Origin: an uncultured Draconibacterium sp.
Lineage (GTDB): Bacteria; Bacteroidota; Bacteroidia; Bacteroidales; Prolixibacteraceae
Direction of reading: 5' to 3'
Assembly (NCBI RefSeq): GCF_963677565.1
Contig: NZ_OY781982.1
Span: 620,001-684,000 of the forward strand
DNA: 64,000 nt
Shown in pieces: positions 34,512-43,692 of the stretch; the stretch's first letter is position 1, and every line of letters begins with the position of its first letter. A program made the translations under genes and the position numbers. The notes beneath the pieces were generated by a model. That model saw only the letters and a program-made list of their open reading frames with translations. It ran no database searches and was not told the origin of the DNA.

Positions 34512-37268
34512 CTACTGATCTGCGGAATCATCACCCACTAATTCATAGCGAAACTCGTAAGCCCCCGATCCCATGTTCAGCGTTACCCCTTTGATGTTAT
34601 TTTTCATTTCAGTTTCAACTTTATTATCAGTTAGCATCGACCTGATGTTTATTTCATCCCCTGAAGCGCCAGGTAATATTACCCGGGCCGTTGTATTGGC
34701 GGGAATCGAGATCTCGTATATAAAATCGCTTCCTTCTATCCTCCATGTTGATTTTATTTTACCATACATTGAAATAAATTCAGTATTGGCATTTGTCAAA
34801 CCTCCTCCGGGATGTGGCGACAACACAAAATGCTTATACCCGGGATTTTCCGGATCGAGACTAATACCACCGATATAACTATACATCCATTCTCCAATAG
34901 CTCCATAGGCATAGTGGTTAAAGCTGTTCATACCAACATCCTGAAACGTACCGTCAGGTTTTTGCCCATCCCAACGTTCCCATATTGTAGTTGCGCCCTG
35001 TGTTACCGGGTACAACCACGACGGGTATTCTTTTCGGTTTAATAACATAAAGGCAAGATCAGTATACCCATGATCAGACAACGTTTTACAAAGTAGTGGT
35101 GTTCCCACAAAGCCAGTTGTCAAATGTCCAAACTTCTTAACATCCTGCGCCAAATAAGCGGCAGCTTTCGGAATCAAATCTTTGGGTAATAGGTTGAAGG
35201 CCAGCGCCAGACAATAAGCTGTTTGTGTATGCGAAACCAAACGTCCATTCTCTGTGACATATTCCTTTACAAAGGCTGACTTGATATCGTCCGACAGTTT
35301 TTGATATTTCGCGGCATCCGCATCCATACCCAGGATGCGAGCAGTCTTTGCCAGGATTCCCGACGAATAGGAATAGTATGCGGTTGCAATCAGGTCTTTC
35401 TCGGTTGTAGCTCCGGGATAATCCGAATTTGTTGTAGCGAAAGCCAGCCAGTCGCCATAATGCCAGTTCTCTGTCCACAAATTATCATCGCCAGCCATCT
35501 TGTTCATATAATCAACCCAAGCTGTCATACTCGCGTACTGCTGTTCCAGAATTCGCTTGTCGCCATAAACCAGGTACATGTTCCAAGGAATAATTGTTGA
35601 CACATCGGACCAGGCTGTTGAGCCTCCTTCCCCGTTCAGAACGTCCGGAATCACATGCGGAACTACCCCTAAAGGGAGCTGGTCGGCAGCAACATCACCC
35701 ATCCATTTCGTAAAGAAAGAAGCAACGTTGTAATTAAAGGCTGCTGTCATGCTGAAAACCTGCGCATCGCCGGTCCAGCCCAATCGTTCGTCACGTTGCG
35801 GACAATCGGTCGGCACATCTAGAAAATTACCTTTTTGCCCCCATTGTATATTGTGCTGCAATTGGTTAATTAACGGATTGGAACAACTAAACGATCCACT
35901 TGGTTTCATATCCGAATGAATGACTTTTCCTTTTATCATGCCCAGTTCAGGCTCCTTCTTGTAGCCAATCAGCTGCACATAACGGAATCCATGAAAGGAA
36001 AAATGAGGTTCAAAGATTTCCTCTCCTTCTCCCTTTAAAATAAATTTATCGGTGGCTTTTGCCGCCCGAAGATTAGCTGTGTAAAAATTACCGTCTGTAT
36101 CCAGTACTTCCGCAAATTTCAGGGTAATTGTATCGCCTTTAGCTCCCTCTGCTTTCAGCTGCACCCAGCCGACCATATTCTGCCCCATATCGAAAACAAT
36201 TTCCCCTTTTGGGGTGGTAATCAGCTTTTGAGGAATAATTTCGTTGCAAATCGTCACCAATTCACCCTGCGGCGCTATTAACGTTTCTTTGGTATGTTCC
36301 AATACTGCTGTCTGTTGCCATTTGGTATCGTTGTATCCGTAGTTGGCCCAACCCGGCATCTCCAAGGAAGCATTATAGGTTTCTCCATTGTATATATCCG
36401 ACGAAACAATCGGTCCTGTCGACACTTTCCAGCTATCATCTGATTTGACAATCTCGCTTGTTCCGTCCTTGTATTCAATTCGAAGTTGACACAAAAGGAC
36501 AATTTGATTGCCAAAAAAGTTGTTCCCTCTCCAAGCAATGTAGCCCCGATACCATCCGTCACCCAGAATCGCGCCGATTGTATTTTGAGACTGAAGCAGA
36601 TCAGTAACGTCATACGTTTGGTATTGCAGTCGCTTATTGTAACTAGTCCAGCCAGGAGTAAATAAATCAGTACTCACTTTCTCTCCATTAATCAACAACT
36701 GATACAAACCGAGTGAAGTCACATAAACTCTCGCTGACTTGACTTTTTTTGTTGTTGTAAACTCCTTTCTAAAATATGGACTTGGCCTTTCATCGATATC
36801 CGGGTTATCAGTTGGATCAGTAATCCAGGAAGCCTTCCAATCAGATGGTTTCAACAAACCCATTTCCCAGAAAGCAGGTTCACTCCATTTAGATACTTTT
36901 CCCTTATTGTCCCACGCACGAACCTGCCAGAAAAAACGCTGCATCGACTCCGGTTCAGGACCTCCATAAACAACATTTACGGATTGATCAGATTCCAATT
37001 TCCCGGAATTCCACAATTGTTTGCTTTTTGATTTAAGGTTCTCGACAGTAGATGCAACTCTGATTTCATATGCTGTTTGTTTTACATTTTGGGCATCGGT
37101 AATGAGTTGCCAGCTCAAACGAGGTTTCACCACGTCAATCCCTATTGGATTTTTTTGGTATTCGCAAACTAATTCTTTGATTTGCGTTTCTGCAAAAATT
37201 GGCAAATTAAAACCAATAAGGAGGACAATGACGATGAAAACTTTCATCCATTTTATTTTTATGTTCAT
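34512..37268 (-). CDS. GH78 alpha-L-rhamnosidase
   Basis: 918 residues with a signal peptide ending LPIFAE; a Met at codon 8 (37247) is an alternative start. In order: an N-terminal fibronectin-like domain (LSWQLITDAQNVKQTAYEIRV), the Bac_rhamnosid_N sandwich (ARVYVTSLGLYQLLINGEKV), the concanavalin-like domain, the (alpha/alpha)6 catalytic domain with DERLGWTGDAQ near 490 and WERWDGQKPDG near 764, and the C-terminal sandwich with LSPHPGGGL. It releases terminal alpha-L-rhamnose, as found in RG-I, arabinogalactan and gums. It is the only rhamnosidase in the locus. Family is certain. Confidence 0.95.
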   Translation of the reverse strand: MNIKIKWMKVFIVIVLLIGFNLPIFAETQIKELVCEYQKNPIGIDVVKPRLSWQLITDAQNVKQTAYEIRVASTVENLKSKSKQLWNSGKLESDQSVNVVYGGPEPESMQRFFWQVRAWDNKGKVSKWSEPAFWEMGLLKPSDWKASWITDPTDNPDIDERPSPYFRKEFTTTKKVKSARVYVTSLGLYQLLINGEKVSTDLFTPGWTSYNKRLQYQTYDVTDLLQSQNTIGAILGDGWYRGYIAWRGNNFFGNQIVLLCQLRIEYKDGTSEIVKSDDSWKVSTGPIVSSDIYNGETYNASLEMPGWANYGYNDTKWQQTAVLEHTKETLIAPQGELVTICNEIIPQKLITTPKGEIVFDMGQNMVGWVQLKAEGAKGDTITLKFAEVLDTDGNFYTANLRAAKATDKFILKGEGEEIFEPHFSFHGFRYVQLIGYKKEPELGMIKGKVIHSDMKPSGSFSCSNPLINQLQHNIQWGQKGNFLDVPTDCPQRDERLGWTGDAQVFSMTAAFNYNVASFFTKWMGDVAADQLPLGVVPHVIPDVLNGEGGSTAWSDVSTIIPWNMYLVYGDKRILEQQYASMTAWVDYMNKMAGDDNLWTENWHYGDWLAFATTNSDYPGATTEKDLIATAYYSYSSGILAKTARILGMDADAAKYQKLSDDIKSAFVKEYVTENGRLVSHTQTAYCLALAFNLLPKDLIPKAAAYLAQDVKKFGHLTTGFVGTPLLCKTLSDHGYTDLAFMLLNRKEYPSWLYPVTQGATTIWERWDGQKPDGTFQDVGMNSFNHYAYGAIGEWMYSYIGGISLDPENPGYKHFVLSPHPGGGLTNANTEFISMYGKIKSTWRIEGSDFIYEISIPANTTARVILPGASGDEINIRSMLTDNKVETEMKNNIKGVTLNMGSGAYEFRYELVGDDSADQ

Positions 37269-37402
37269 GTGAATCCAATTAATCGGTTAATTGAGCAATA
37301 AATTGAAACCTTGCCTTTTGGATGTTACCTGCCAAAAACCACCATTTGTATGGTTATCACACGTAGCATACCAAAGTACAAGCAGAAATATAGATTATGA
37401 AT

Positions 37403-38500
37403 TTAATTTCCCGAAGTCAGTTTTTTAATTAAATCCACTTCTTCCTGGCTGTACGGAGTTCCATCGGGATGAAAGATCTCGTGAAACCATAATGGAGGTT
37501 CCGAACCATCTGGAATCGGTTCGTCCCAGGCATATTTTGTATTCGATTTTCCGGCTACCAGTCCCCAGTTTATGGCACCTATATTCTCCTTGACCAGAAT
37601 AGGCATAATATTGGTAAACAAACTGTTGTTACGACGAGCCATGTACTCAGTGCAAACCATTGGCAGTCCTCTAGTTTTTAAAGTATCAATAGCAGCCTGG
37701 TGTTGTTCCGGTCCTTCGTAATTGTGATAAGTAATGATGTCGGAATTTGCAAGCTGGAATCTATTTAAATCGGTTAACGAGGCGTTCCATACTCCGGCAG
37801 AAACCGGTTGAGACGGACGGATTTCCCATGCCCACTTAAATACTTTTTTCAATAATGGCATGGAACGGTTACCATAATTAGAATTACCAGGTTCGTTGTA
37901 CAAATCCCAGATGACAATACGATTATCATCTTTAAATGTAGTAAGTACATCTTTCACGTAGGTTTCCAGTAAGTTAACAAGGTTATCGTCTTCGTACAAT
38001 AAATCTCCGGGATCGCGCACCCAACCTGAATTATGAACACCTGGTTTGGGCTCAGGTTGTTTTCCTGCCTGATAAGTGGCATTCCAGCAATCGTCGAAAA
38101 ACACAAAAATGGTTTTTATTCCGTGACTATCAGCAATATCCAAATATTTGCCCATCCGTTCCTTGAAACCTTCTTTATCCACCTCCCAGGCAACGTGATG
38201 CAGGTATACCCGCATACAGTTCATTCCTATTTCTTCTGCCCATCCAAGCTCCCTGTCGATTGTTTCCGGATCAAAAGTTTCAGCTTGCCAGGTTTCCAGC
38301 TGATTAATTGCAGTACTCGGATTAAAATTACTTCCCCGTAACCATCCATTTTCTTCTGCCCAGGCATTTGCCTGGTCTGTAGTCCATTGGCTAGCAACTG
38401 CTTCCGTTTTTTCTAACTTCTCTTCTGTACTTTTGGGTTTGTTTTGACAAGCTGAAAACGCTATAACAGCTATCAACATTAAAAAAATTACTCTTTTCAT
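37403..38500 (-). CDS. Clan GH-A (GH5-like) glycosidase lipoprotein
   Basis: 365 residues from the ATG at 38500, which starts a lipoprotein signal ending FSAC (Cys18). The 38539 start would overlap the upstream gene. The TIM-barrel signatures are clear: acid/base Glu203 in WDLYNEPGN and nucleophile Glu285 in PMVCTEYMARR, with WLRGSNFNPS near the N-terminus. It could be a GH5 subfamily, another GH-A family or a small relative of GH2 barrels; I cannot decide by eye. Activities in this fold include galactanases, xylanases and beta-galactosidases. A backbone-cutting role in PUL2 is plausible but not shown. Confidence 0.75.
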   Translation of the reverse strand: MKRVIFLMLIAVIAFSACQNKPKSTEEKLEKTEAVASQWTTDQANAWAEENGWLRGSNFNPSTAINQLETWQAETFDPETIDRELGWAEEIGMNCMRVYLHHVAWEVDKEGFKERMGKYLDIADSHGIKTIFVFFDDCWNATYQAGKQPEPKPGVHNSGWVRDPGDLLYEDDNLVNLLETYVKDVLTTFKDDNRIVIWDLYNEPGNSNYGNRSMPLLKKVFKWAWEIRPSQPVSAGVWNASLTDLNRFQLANSDIITYHNYEGPEQHQAAIDTLKTRGLPMVCTEYMARRNNSLFTNIMPILVKENIGAINWGLVAGKSNTKYAWDEPIPDGSEPPLWFHEIFHPDGTPYSQEEVDLIKKLTSGN

Positions 38501-38531
38501 AATTATATTATTTATTGTTATTATTTCATAT

Positions 38532-40274
38532 TTATTCAATTATAACCGGGCACCAGGTGTATGGACTATTATCATCACAATTTGCCATTAACTCATTGAT
38601 TGTACTTCCTTGTGCCTGATAAGACAGTACAATGTTCACTCCCATTGTCCTATTCAGGTTATTTCCTATCAATTGCATTGGAATAGCCAATTCTAGCTGA
38701 CTTGCACTACCATTGTTTTTTACCTGACACTGAACTTCACCCGGTGCATCTCTTTCTACCCATTCACCGTAATTTCCCTCTTTTATAACAATTTGACCAT
38801 CAAAGCCACATTCAAATGAATAGTTCCCATCATGGGGAGCTTCATATCCTTTACGGTGTGTATCAAGCTGAAATGTAACTTTGCCATTGAAGGCAAATTC
38901 GCTTGTCGGATTGTCTACTGAAGCCGCAACATATAAATTATTATCATCGATACACAAGAAAGCTCTCATATTGGTTGGGCTTTCATGTCCCACAAAATAC
39001 GGCCAGTCCGTTTGCCAACATTCATCTTTTAAATCTCCATCAATGGTTGGACTTCCTGTTTTGATTTCATATTCCGGGATTACATGGCCCTTAATCATCC
39101 ATACTTCGGTAGAACTGTATGAATATGCGTTGGTTGATGTAATTGCAACCGGAACAGTTCCATCTTCTATTACTGAAACAGAATTCCACAATCCCCATTT
39201 TGAGAGCGGAATTTTAAAAGGTACACTTCTGTTTTTGAATTGCCTGCCTGAGTCGTCTCCAATCTCAATATGTTGGCACGAACGATCCCATATATCGCTG
39301 CGGTTCCATGTTGACTGATAGGAAAGTAAAACTTCGCCGGTTTTTAACCTGGCCAAATAAGGGCCGCCAGCATAAACAGCCTCATCGAATGGATCCTCCA
39401 GCGGATGGTAATCTCTGCGAACATCATCAGCAGTTACATAGCCATTCGTCCAGTTTTCCGTTATCTTCTCGTGATAAATACCGGGTTTAAATTGTCCAAC
39501 TTTATTGTCTTCTATGGCTACAATTATCTCCCCTTTGTCTTCAAGCACCAGGGGAGCTGGCATTCCATCGCGACGTCCTTGTCTGAATCCGACTATTTCC
39601 GGCTCTGCAGTCCAATTATTCCCGTTATCGTTTGATCTTAGAACTGAAATATTTTGTTCGTCGGAAGAAGTATAAATTCCTTCATTCGAGAAAAACAATT
39701 GCACCTCTCCATCGGGCAACTGAGCGAATGAAGGCTCCCAACACCCATTGTTAAAAGTTGACTGCGCTTCATAAAGTAATTTTTCATCCAGCCAATTTTC
39801 ACCTCCATCGATGCTTTTCCTTACTTTAATTCCAAATTTTCGATCATCGGAATACGGTTCAAGAGGACGTGGATTGCAGGCAATCAGTAACGAATGGTCC
39901 CTCAATTCAATTATATCAGGCACTGCCATATTGATGTTATTTTCTTTTGCAAAAATAATTTGTGGAACGCTCCATGTCATCCCCAAATCATCACTAAATA
40001 CCAGCTCAACATTACCTGCTGAGGTTTCGTACACACAGGCCAATCTGTTATTGTGCAACTGTATCAGGCGCGAATATCCACAATATGCTATTGTGCGACC
40101 ATCGGCAGGTGCAATTTTTACCATACTGCCATAATCCCATGCAATTCTGATTCCTTCAATATTTTGCTTAATTGCCGGAATTTCTCTCTCTTCTGTAATG
40201 TCATTCCCTTTGTTGCACGCCATTACAAAAACGGCACACGAAAGAAGACAAATCACTAACTTTATCCTGTTCAT
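38532..40274 (-). CDS. Sialidase-fold (BNR/Asp-box) lipoprotein with CBM9-like domain
   Basis: 580 residues with a lipoprotein signal ending VMAC (Cys20). Residues about 40-400 form a six-bladed propeller with Asp boxes SDDLGMTW, SIDGGENW and SNDNGNNW. Residues about 405-580 (SPTIDGDLKDECWQTDW, LYVAASVDNP, LELAIPMQLIG) match the CBM9-like family. A sialidase role is not supported: there is no clear arginine triad and no sialic acid gene nearby. GH93 exo-arabinanases share this propeller, and an arabinan locus would suit that, but the assignment is only a hypothesis. It overlaps none of its neighbours and lies 4 bases after a GH43 gene. Confidence 0.7.
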   Translation of the reverse strand: MNRIKLVICLLSCAVFVMACNKGNDITEEREIPAIKQNIEGIRIAWDYGSMVKIAPADGRTIAYCGYSRLIQLHNNRLACVYETSAGNVELVFSDDLGMTWSVPQIIFAKENNINMAVPDIIELRDHSLLIACNPRPLEPYSDDRKFGIKVRKSIDGGENWLDEKLLYEAQSTFNNGCWEPSFAQLPDGEVQLFFSNEGIYTSSDEQNISVLRSNDNGNNWTAEPEIVGFRQGRRDGMPAPLVLEDKGEIIVAIEDNKVGQFKPGIYHEKITENWTNGYVTADDVRRDYHPLEDPFDEAVYAGGPYLARLKTGEVLLSYQSTWNRSDIWDRSCQHIEIGDDSGRQFKNRSVPFKIPLSKWGLWNSVSVIEDGTVPVAITSTNAYSYSSTEVWMIKGHVIPEYEIKTGSPTIDGDLKDECWQTDWPYFVGHESPTNMRAFLCIDDNNLYVAASVDNPTSEFAFNGKVTFQLDTHRKGYEAPHDGNYSFECGFDGQIVIKEGNYGEWVERDAPGEVQCQVKNNGSASQLELAIPMQLIGNNLNRTMGVNIVLSYQAQGSTINELMANCDDNSPYTWCPVIIE

Positions 40275-40278
40275 ACTT

Positions 40279-41241
40279 CTATTTCAATTCCGGTACTATA
40301 TAATCGGGCCCAATAGTCATTCCTGCAGTTGTAAATTCAACGGTAGTGATGTACATATGACGCGGATGTATATTGGTTTGGCTGTTGTGTGCATGAAATA
40401 CTTTTCGAAGGTTCCCATCTTTATCCGTAAAAATGGCGCTATGCCCTACACCAACCAAATCTCCGGGCTTTTGGTAAAGCGGATTATTCTCATATTTCAC
40501 CCAGGGCCCCTTAATATCTGTCGCCGTAGCCACTCCAATTCCATAAAACTGACTTTTGTAACTGTTGGCCGAATAGGTCATATAATAGGTATCGTCATGC
40601 TTTATCACAAATGCCCCTTCGTTTACACGTGGCCATACTTCTTCCCAAGCCTGAGAAACGTTAATGCACTTTGTCATAGTTTCGGTTTTAATCGTTTTTA
40701 AATCGTCTTCCAACTCCGCCACCCAAATATTCAGTCCATCGTTAAAACGATCGAAAAATAAATATGGCTTGCCGTCGTCGTCAATAAACAACGAGTTATC
40801 GATGCACTTTTCACCTTCAATCATTGGCTTGTAAATATCTTGTGTAAAAGGTCCTAAAGGACTGTCGCTTGTTGCAACACAAATATGCTCGTCGGCCGAA
40901 TAGTACATGTAAAACTTACCGTTTACATGATACACTTCAGGCGCCCAAAACCACCGGTCGGCCCAAACATCCATTTTATTTAGTGCCAAACCTCTGTCGG
41001 CGCCCTCCGGAATACTCCAGGTTAACAAGTCGTCTGAAACGAAAACTGCAATACCATCATTCAAATACGTTCCGTAGGCATAATAAGTATCCTCCCAAAG
41101 CATAATAAAAGGATCGCCTAAAGGTACTTTAGCAATTTTTGGTTCGGGATTTATATCCGGGTCTTCTGGTTGCGACTCACTACAAGATGAAAACGGTAAC
41201 AAGAATAGCAACACCACACTATACAAGAATATATTTTTCAT
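40279..41241 (-). CDS. GH43 lipoprotein
   Basis: 320 residues with a lipoprotein Cys at 20 followed by an acidic linker (SESQPEDPD), which hints at surface display. The triad is Asp43 in PLGDPF, Asp148 in KCIDNSLF and Glu208 in RVNEGAFV. The overall pattern (FWAPEVYHVNGKFYMYYSA, PGDLVGVGHSAIF) is that of single-domain GH43 arabinosidases. It resembles the 41508-42491 GH43 more than the others, including the shared KCxxxxxAWE stretch before the catalytic Glu, so these two may be old duplicates. It is followed 4 bases later by the sialidase-fold gene. Confidence 0.9.
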   Translation of the reverse strand: MKNIFLYSVVLLFLLPFSSCSESQPEDPDINPEPKIAKVPLGDPFIMLWEDTYYAYGTYLNDGIAVFVSDDLLTWSIPEGADRGLALNKMDVWADRWFWAPEVYHVNGKFYMYYSADEHICVATSDSPLGPFTQDIYKPMIEGEKCIDNSLFIDDDGKPYLFFDRFNDGLNIWVAELEDDLKTIKTETMTKCINVSQAWEEVWPRVNEGAFVIKHDDTYYMTYSANSYKSQFYGIGVATATDIKGPWVKYENNPLYQKPGDLVGVGHSAIFTDKDGNLRKVFHAHNSQTNIHPRHMYITTVEFTTAGMTIGPDYIVPELK

Positions 41242-41507
41242 ATTTTATTTTATGATCGTAATAGATCAAGTTTTTTAAGGACCCAGCTTTGTTTTTTTTA
41301 TATTTTAAACCGGATCTTTTGAAACAATGAGTTTTCAGGTGTTGAATTTCCGCCAAATTGAAAAGTCGTGATATATTCCTCTCAATTCTCGTGGTTACCC
41401 AAATGCCCAGAAACTTAACCCTTGAAAAAATAATTTCAGGGGTTGTTGAAAATCATAATTATCCGGAAACTTTCGTCACACGCTCCCCCTCTATCAAAAC
41501 TGTTCGT
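41242..41507. other. Gap between two GH43 genes without a recognisable gene
   Basis: 266 AT-rich bases. An 11-bp hairpin (41417-41427 with 41434-41444, approximate) pairs better in plus RNA than minus RNA but has no T-run. No TAnnTTTG box was found on the minus strand. I see no function. Confidence 0.4.
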
Positions 41508-42491
41508 CTATTTTTCTGACACCAAAGGCACAATAATTTTATCTTCTTCAACACTGAATTTATGGAGACCGGCATCAGCGTCCCACTCTTTTGCTACGGG
41601 AACTATTCTTGTTCTCCTGGGATTTACCTCATGTTTACTGTAGTGAACATGATATACATAATACAACTGTCCGTTTGGTCCTTCAAAAAAGTCGCCGTGC
41701 CCCGAACCATTTTCATTAACAATAGAACGGTGAATAATTGGGCTATTCTTTTGCTTGATCCATGGCCCAAATGGCGAGTCGGCAACTGCATAACCAACCG
41801 CATAATCTACATTTTGAAAATGGTTGGCGGAATAAAACAGGTAATACTTATCCTTCAATTTAAAGACAGTTGGCCCCTCCATAATTGGTGCCGATTCGAA
41901 ATTTGGAGTAGCTTCCCAGGCTTCTGTCTGATCAAAACATTTCTTTAGTGTTTCCGACTTTATTTTTCCTGTTTCCATATCGAACTCAGCCACCCACAAG
42001 TAATTGCCCTGATTAAACCGCACATGATACAGGTAGTATTTGCCATCTTCATCTTTAAAGATAAACGAGTCAATATTTTTCTCAGAACCATCAATCGGAG
42101 CAACCTGATCTTGCGTGTATGGCCCCAATAAAGATTTTGACTGTGTTAACACAGTTTGCTCGTTGGCAGTATATGACAAATAATAAGTATCCTCAACTTT
42201 TAATATCTGTGGAGCCCAGAAACCTCTTTCTCCAAAAGCCTGGTTTCCTTTTGTCATGATCATATAGACCCCGTTTGTTGAACCTGCAGGCGAATTCCAT
42301 GTTTTCAGGTCTTTGGATACCAACACCGAAAATCCTGTTGGTCCTCTCCGGTGTCCTCCTGTTCCGGTCATATAATACGTTTCTCCCTGTATATAAATCG
42401 TGGGATCGGCATAAAATATTTCCTGGGATTTCTGTGCCGCTACTTGTGTGGCAAAGAAGAATATAAGTGAAATGATGATTATTAATTTCAT
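41508..42491 (-). CDS. GH43 glycosidase, secreted
   Basis: 327 residues from the ATG at 42491, which gives a clean signal peptide (MKLIIIISLIFFF... ending VAAQ). The earlier Met at 42554 would place 21 polar residues before it. The triad is Asp29 in FYADPTIY, Asp141 in KNIDSFIF and Glu205 in IMEGPTVF. GSGHGDFFEGPNGQLYYVYH near the C-terminus supplies the conserved blade-five His. Signal peptidase I processing suggests a periplasmic enzyme, in contrast to the lipoprotein GH43 downstream. It lies 97 bases after the first enzyme gene of the PUL2 operon. Confidence 0.9.
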   Translation of the reverse strand: MKLIIIISLIFFFATQVAAQKSQEIFYADPTIYIQGETYYMTGTGGHRRGPTGFSVLVSKDLKTWNSPAGSTNGVYMIMTKGNQAFGERGFWAPQILKVEDTYYLSYTANEQTVLTQSKSLLGPYTQDQVAPIDGSEKNIDSFIFKDEDGKYYLYHVRFNQGNYLWVAEFDMETGKIKSETLKKCFDQTEAWEATPNFESAPIMEGPTVFKLKDKYYLFYSANHFQNVDYAVGYAVADSPFGPWIKQKNSPIIHRSIVNENGSGHGDFFEGPNGQLYYVYHVHYSKHEVNPRRTRIVPVAKEWDADAGLHKFSVEEDKIIVPLVSEK

Positions 42492-42588
42492 TATTAAGTT
42501 ATTTAAGGTCCGCTCCTTAGGCTTCATAACAGCAGTAAAGGGCCTGTGAAGCATTTATATTTTCATTCACGTAATCAGCACTGTGCCA

Positions 42589-43617
42589 TTATTCCTTTAC
42601 TATACCAAAATGATCCACCAATTGCTCGTATTCTTTTTTTGAAATCGTAATCATGCATCCATGTCTTACCGATGACGGAAGACTGTATTTGTCCCAATCG
42701 CGGTGAAATGTGTAACCCGACGCCTGGTACCATGGACCGTTCATATTATCAGCAATGGAGAGGCCATACGAAACACCCGGGTATTGCTCGTAATAGAGGT
42801 ACCAGATTTTATTGTCAGGTGATGGAATAAGCATCGGAGCTTCCCTAAAGTTCGGACTTATTGAAGGCCCTGGCTCGGAATAAGGCCCCAACAAAGCTGG
42901 CGCCTTCGAAATTCGGATGGTTTTACCGGTTGTCCAGTATAGCGTTGGATAGGTTTCATCCTTTATTATCGCGTAATAATCGTCGCCAATTTTGCGTATA
43001 AAAACATCGATTGTACCCATATCCCATTCGAACAATCGTGTTGGATGATCAGAGAAAGTTTTCAAATCTTTCGATAATACATAAAGCGTTCTTTGGCTTG
43101 CCCAGTAGGTTTCTCCTCCTTCTTTGTGGGGAGTGTGCCAGGTTACCACATATTGTTTTGAATCCTGATCGAAATAAATTTTTGGAGCTCCGATTCTTTG
43201 CAGTGCATACGAATAATCGGGAGTGCTTTTTAAATCGGGCTTAAGCGTACTGTATTTTTCCCAATTAATTAAATCTTCAGAAACCCAGAAGTTGATATCG
43301 GGTGAACCATCGCCCATGTTTCCGGCAATGTAATAACGACCATCGTGTCCCTTACAAATATCGGGGTGGCCATGATAATCATCAAACACTCGCTTACGAT
43401 CATTCAATGCGTACCAATGCAAACCATCGAGACTAACCGAGTAATACAACTCGCCATAATCCTGGTGAGTCATGTGTGCGAACAAATAGGCTTCGTTTAT
43501 GGGTTGCTCACCGTCTTTTACCTGGCCTGGCGGATCGGGTTGCTGCGCGTTTAAACTCAACACGCCAAAAACCTGAAAAAAAAGAAAAAAAATGGCTGCA
43601 AACTGCTTAGTTTTCAT
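42589..43617 (-). CDS. GH43-like propeller glycosidase, secreted
   Basis: 342 residues with a signal peptide ending LSLNAQ. The propeller is circularly shifted compared with the other GH43 proteins: a blade (AYLFAHMTHQDYGELYYSVS) precedes the first catalytic Asp, which lies at about 86 in YHGHPDIC. The other candidates are Asp204 in MGTIDVFI and Glu259 in NFREAPML. It resembles proteins annotated as GH43-like or as a related five-bladed family; the activity is unknown. It is the first enzyme gene after SusD, separated from it by a strong minus-strand hairpin. Confidence in the fold is good, in the family moderate. Confidence 0.75.
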   Translation of the reverse strand: MKTKQFAAIFFLFFQVFGVLSLNAQQPDPPGQVKDGEQPINEAYLFAHMTHQDYGELYYSVSLDGLHWYALNDRKRVFDDYHGHPDICKGHDGRYYIAGNMGDGSPDINFWVSEDLINWEKYSTLKPDLKSTPDYSYALQRIGAPKIYFDQDSKQYVVTWHTPHKEGGETYWASQRTLYVLSKDLKTFSDHPTRLFEWDMGTIDVFIRKIGDDYYAIIKDETYPTLYWTTGKTIRISKAPALLGPYSEPGPSISPNFREAPMLIPSPDNKIWYLYYEQYPGVSYGLSIADNMNGPWYQASGYTFHRDWDKYSLPSSVRHGCMITISKKEYEQLVDHFGIVKE

Positions 43618-43642
43618 AGTTGGTCTGGTCTTTATAGTAAAA

Positions 43643-43681
43643 AAATCTACAAGACCTTTGATTAAAAGGCCTTGCAGATTT
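43643..43681 (-). terminator. Terminator-like hairpin after SusD (PUL2)
   Basis: A 17-bp stem (43643-43659 with 43665-43681). Two pairs are G-U in minus RNA but A-C mismatches in plus RNA, so the fold belongs to the minus transcript. It runs into a U-rich tail (43642-43639). It is placed like the PUL1 hairpin: after the binding protein, before the enzymes. Confidence 0.75.
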
Positions 43682-43692
43682 GTGTATAAATA

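Noticed and set aside
38532..40274. True sialidase (GH33) and a sialoglycan-degrading PUL
   Set aside because: Asp boxes occur in many propellers, no arginine triad could be read, and no sialic acid uptake or lyase gene is present.
41417..41444. Hairpin in the gap between two GH43 genes
   Set aside because: The pairing favours plus-strand RNA, there is no T-run or promoter, and no second locus supports it.
22044..43617. Recent tandem duplication of GH43 genes
   Set aside because: The seven proteins differ widely in length, signal type and motif context. Only the pair at 40279 and 41508 looks related beyond family level, and even that is not recent.
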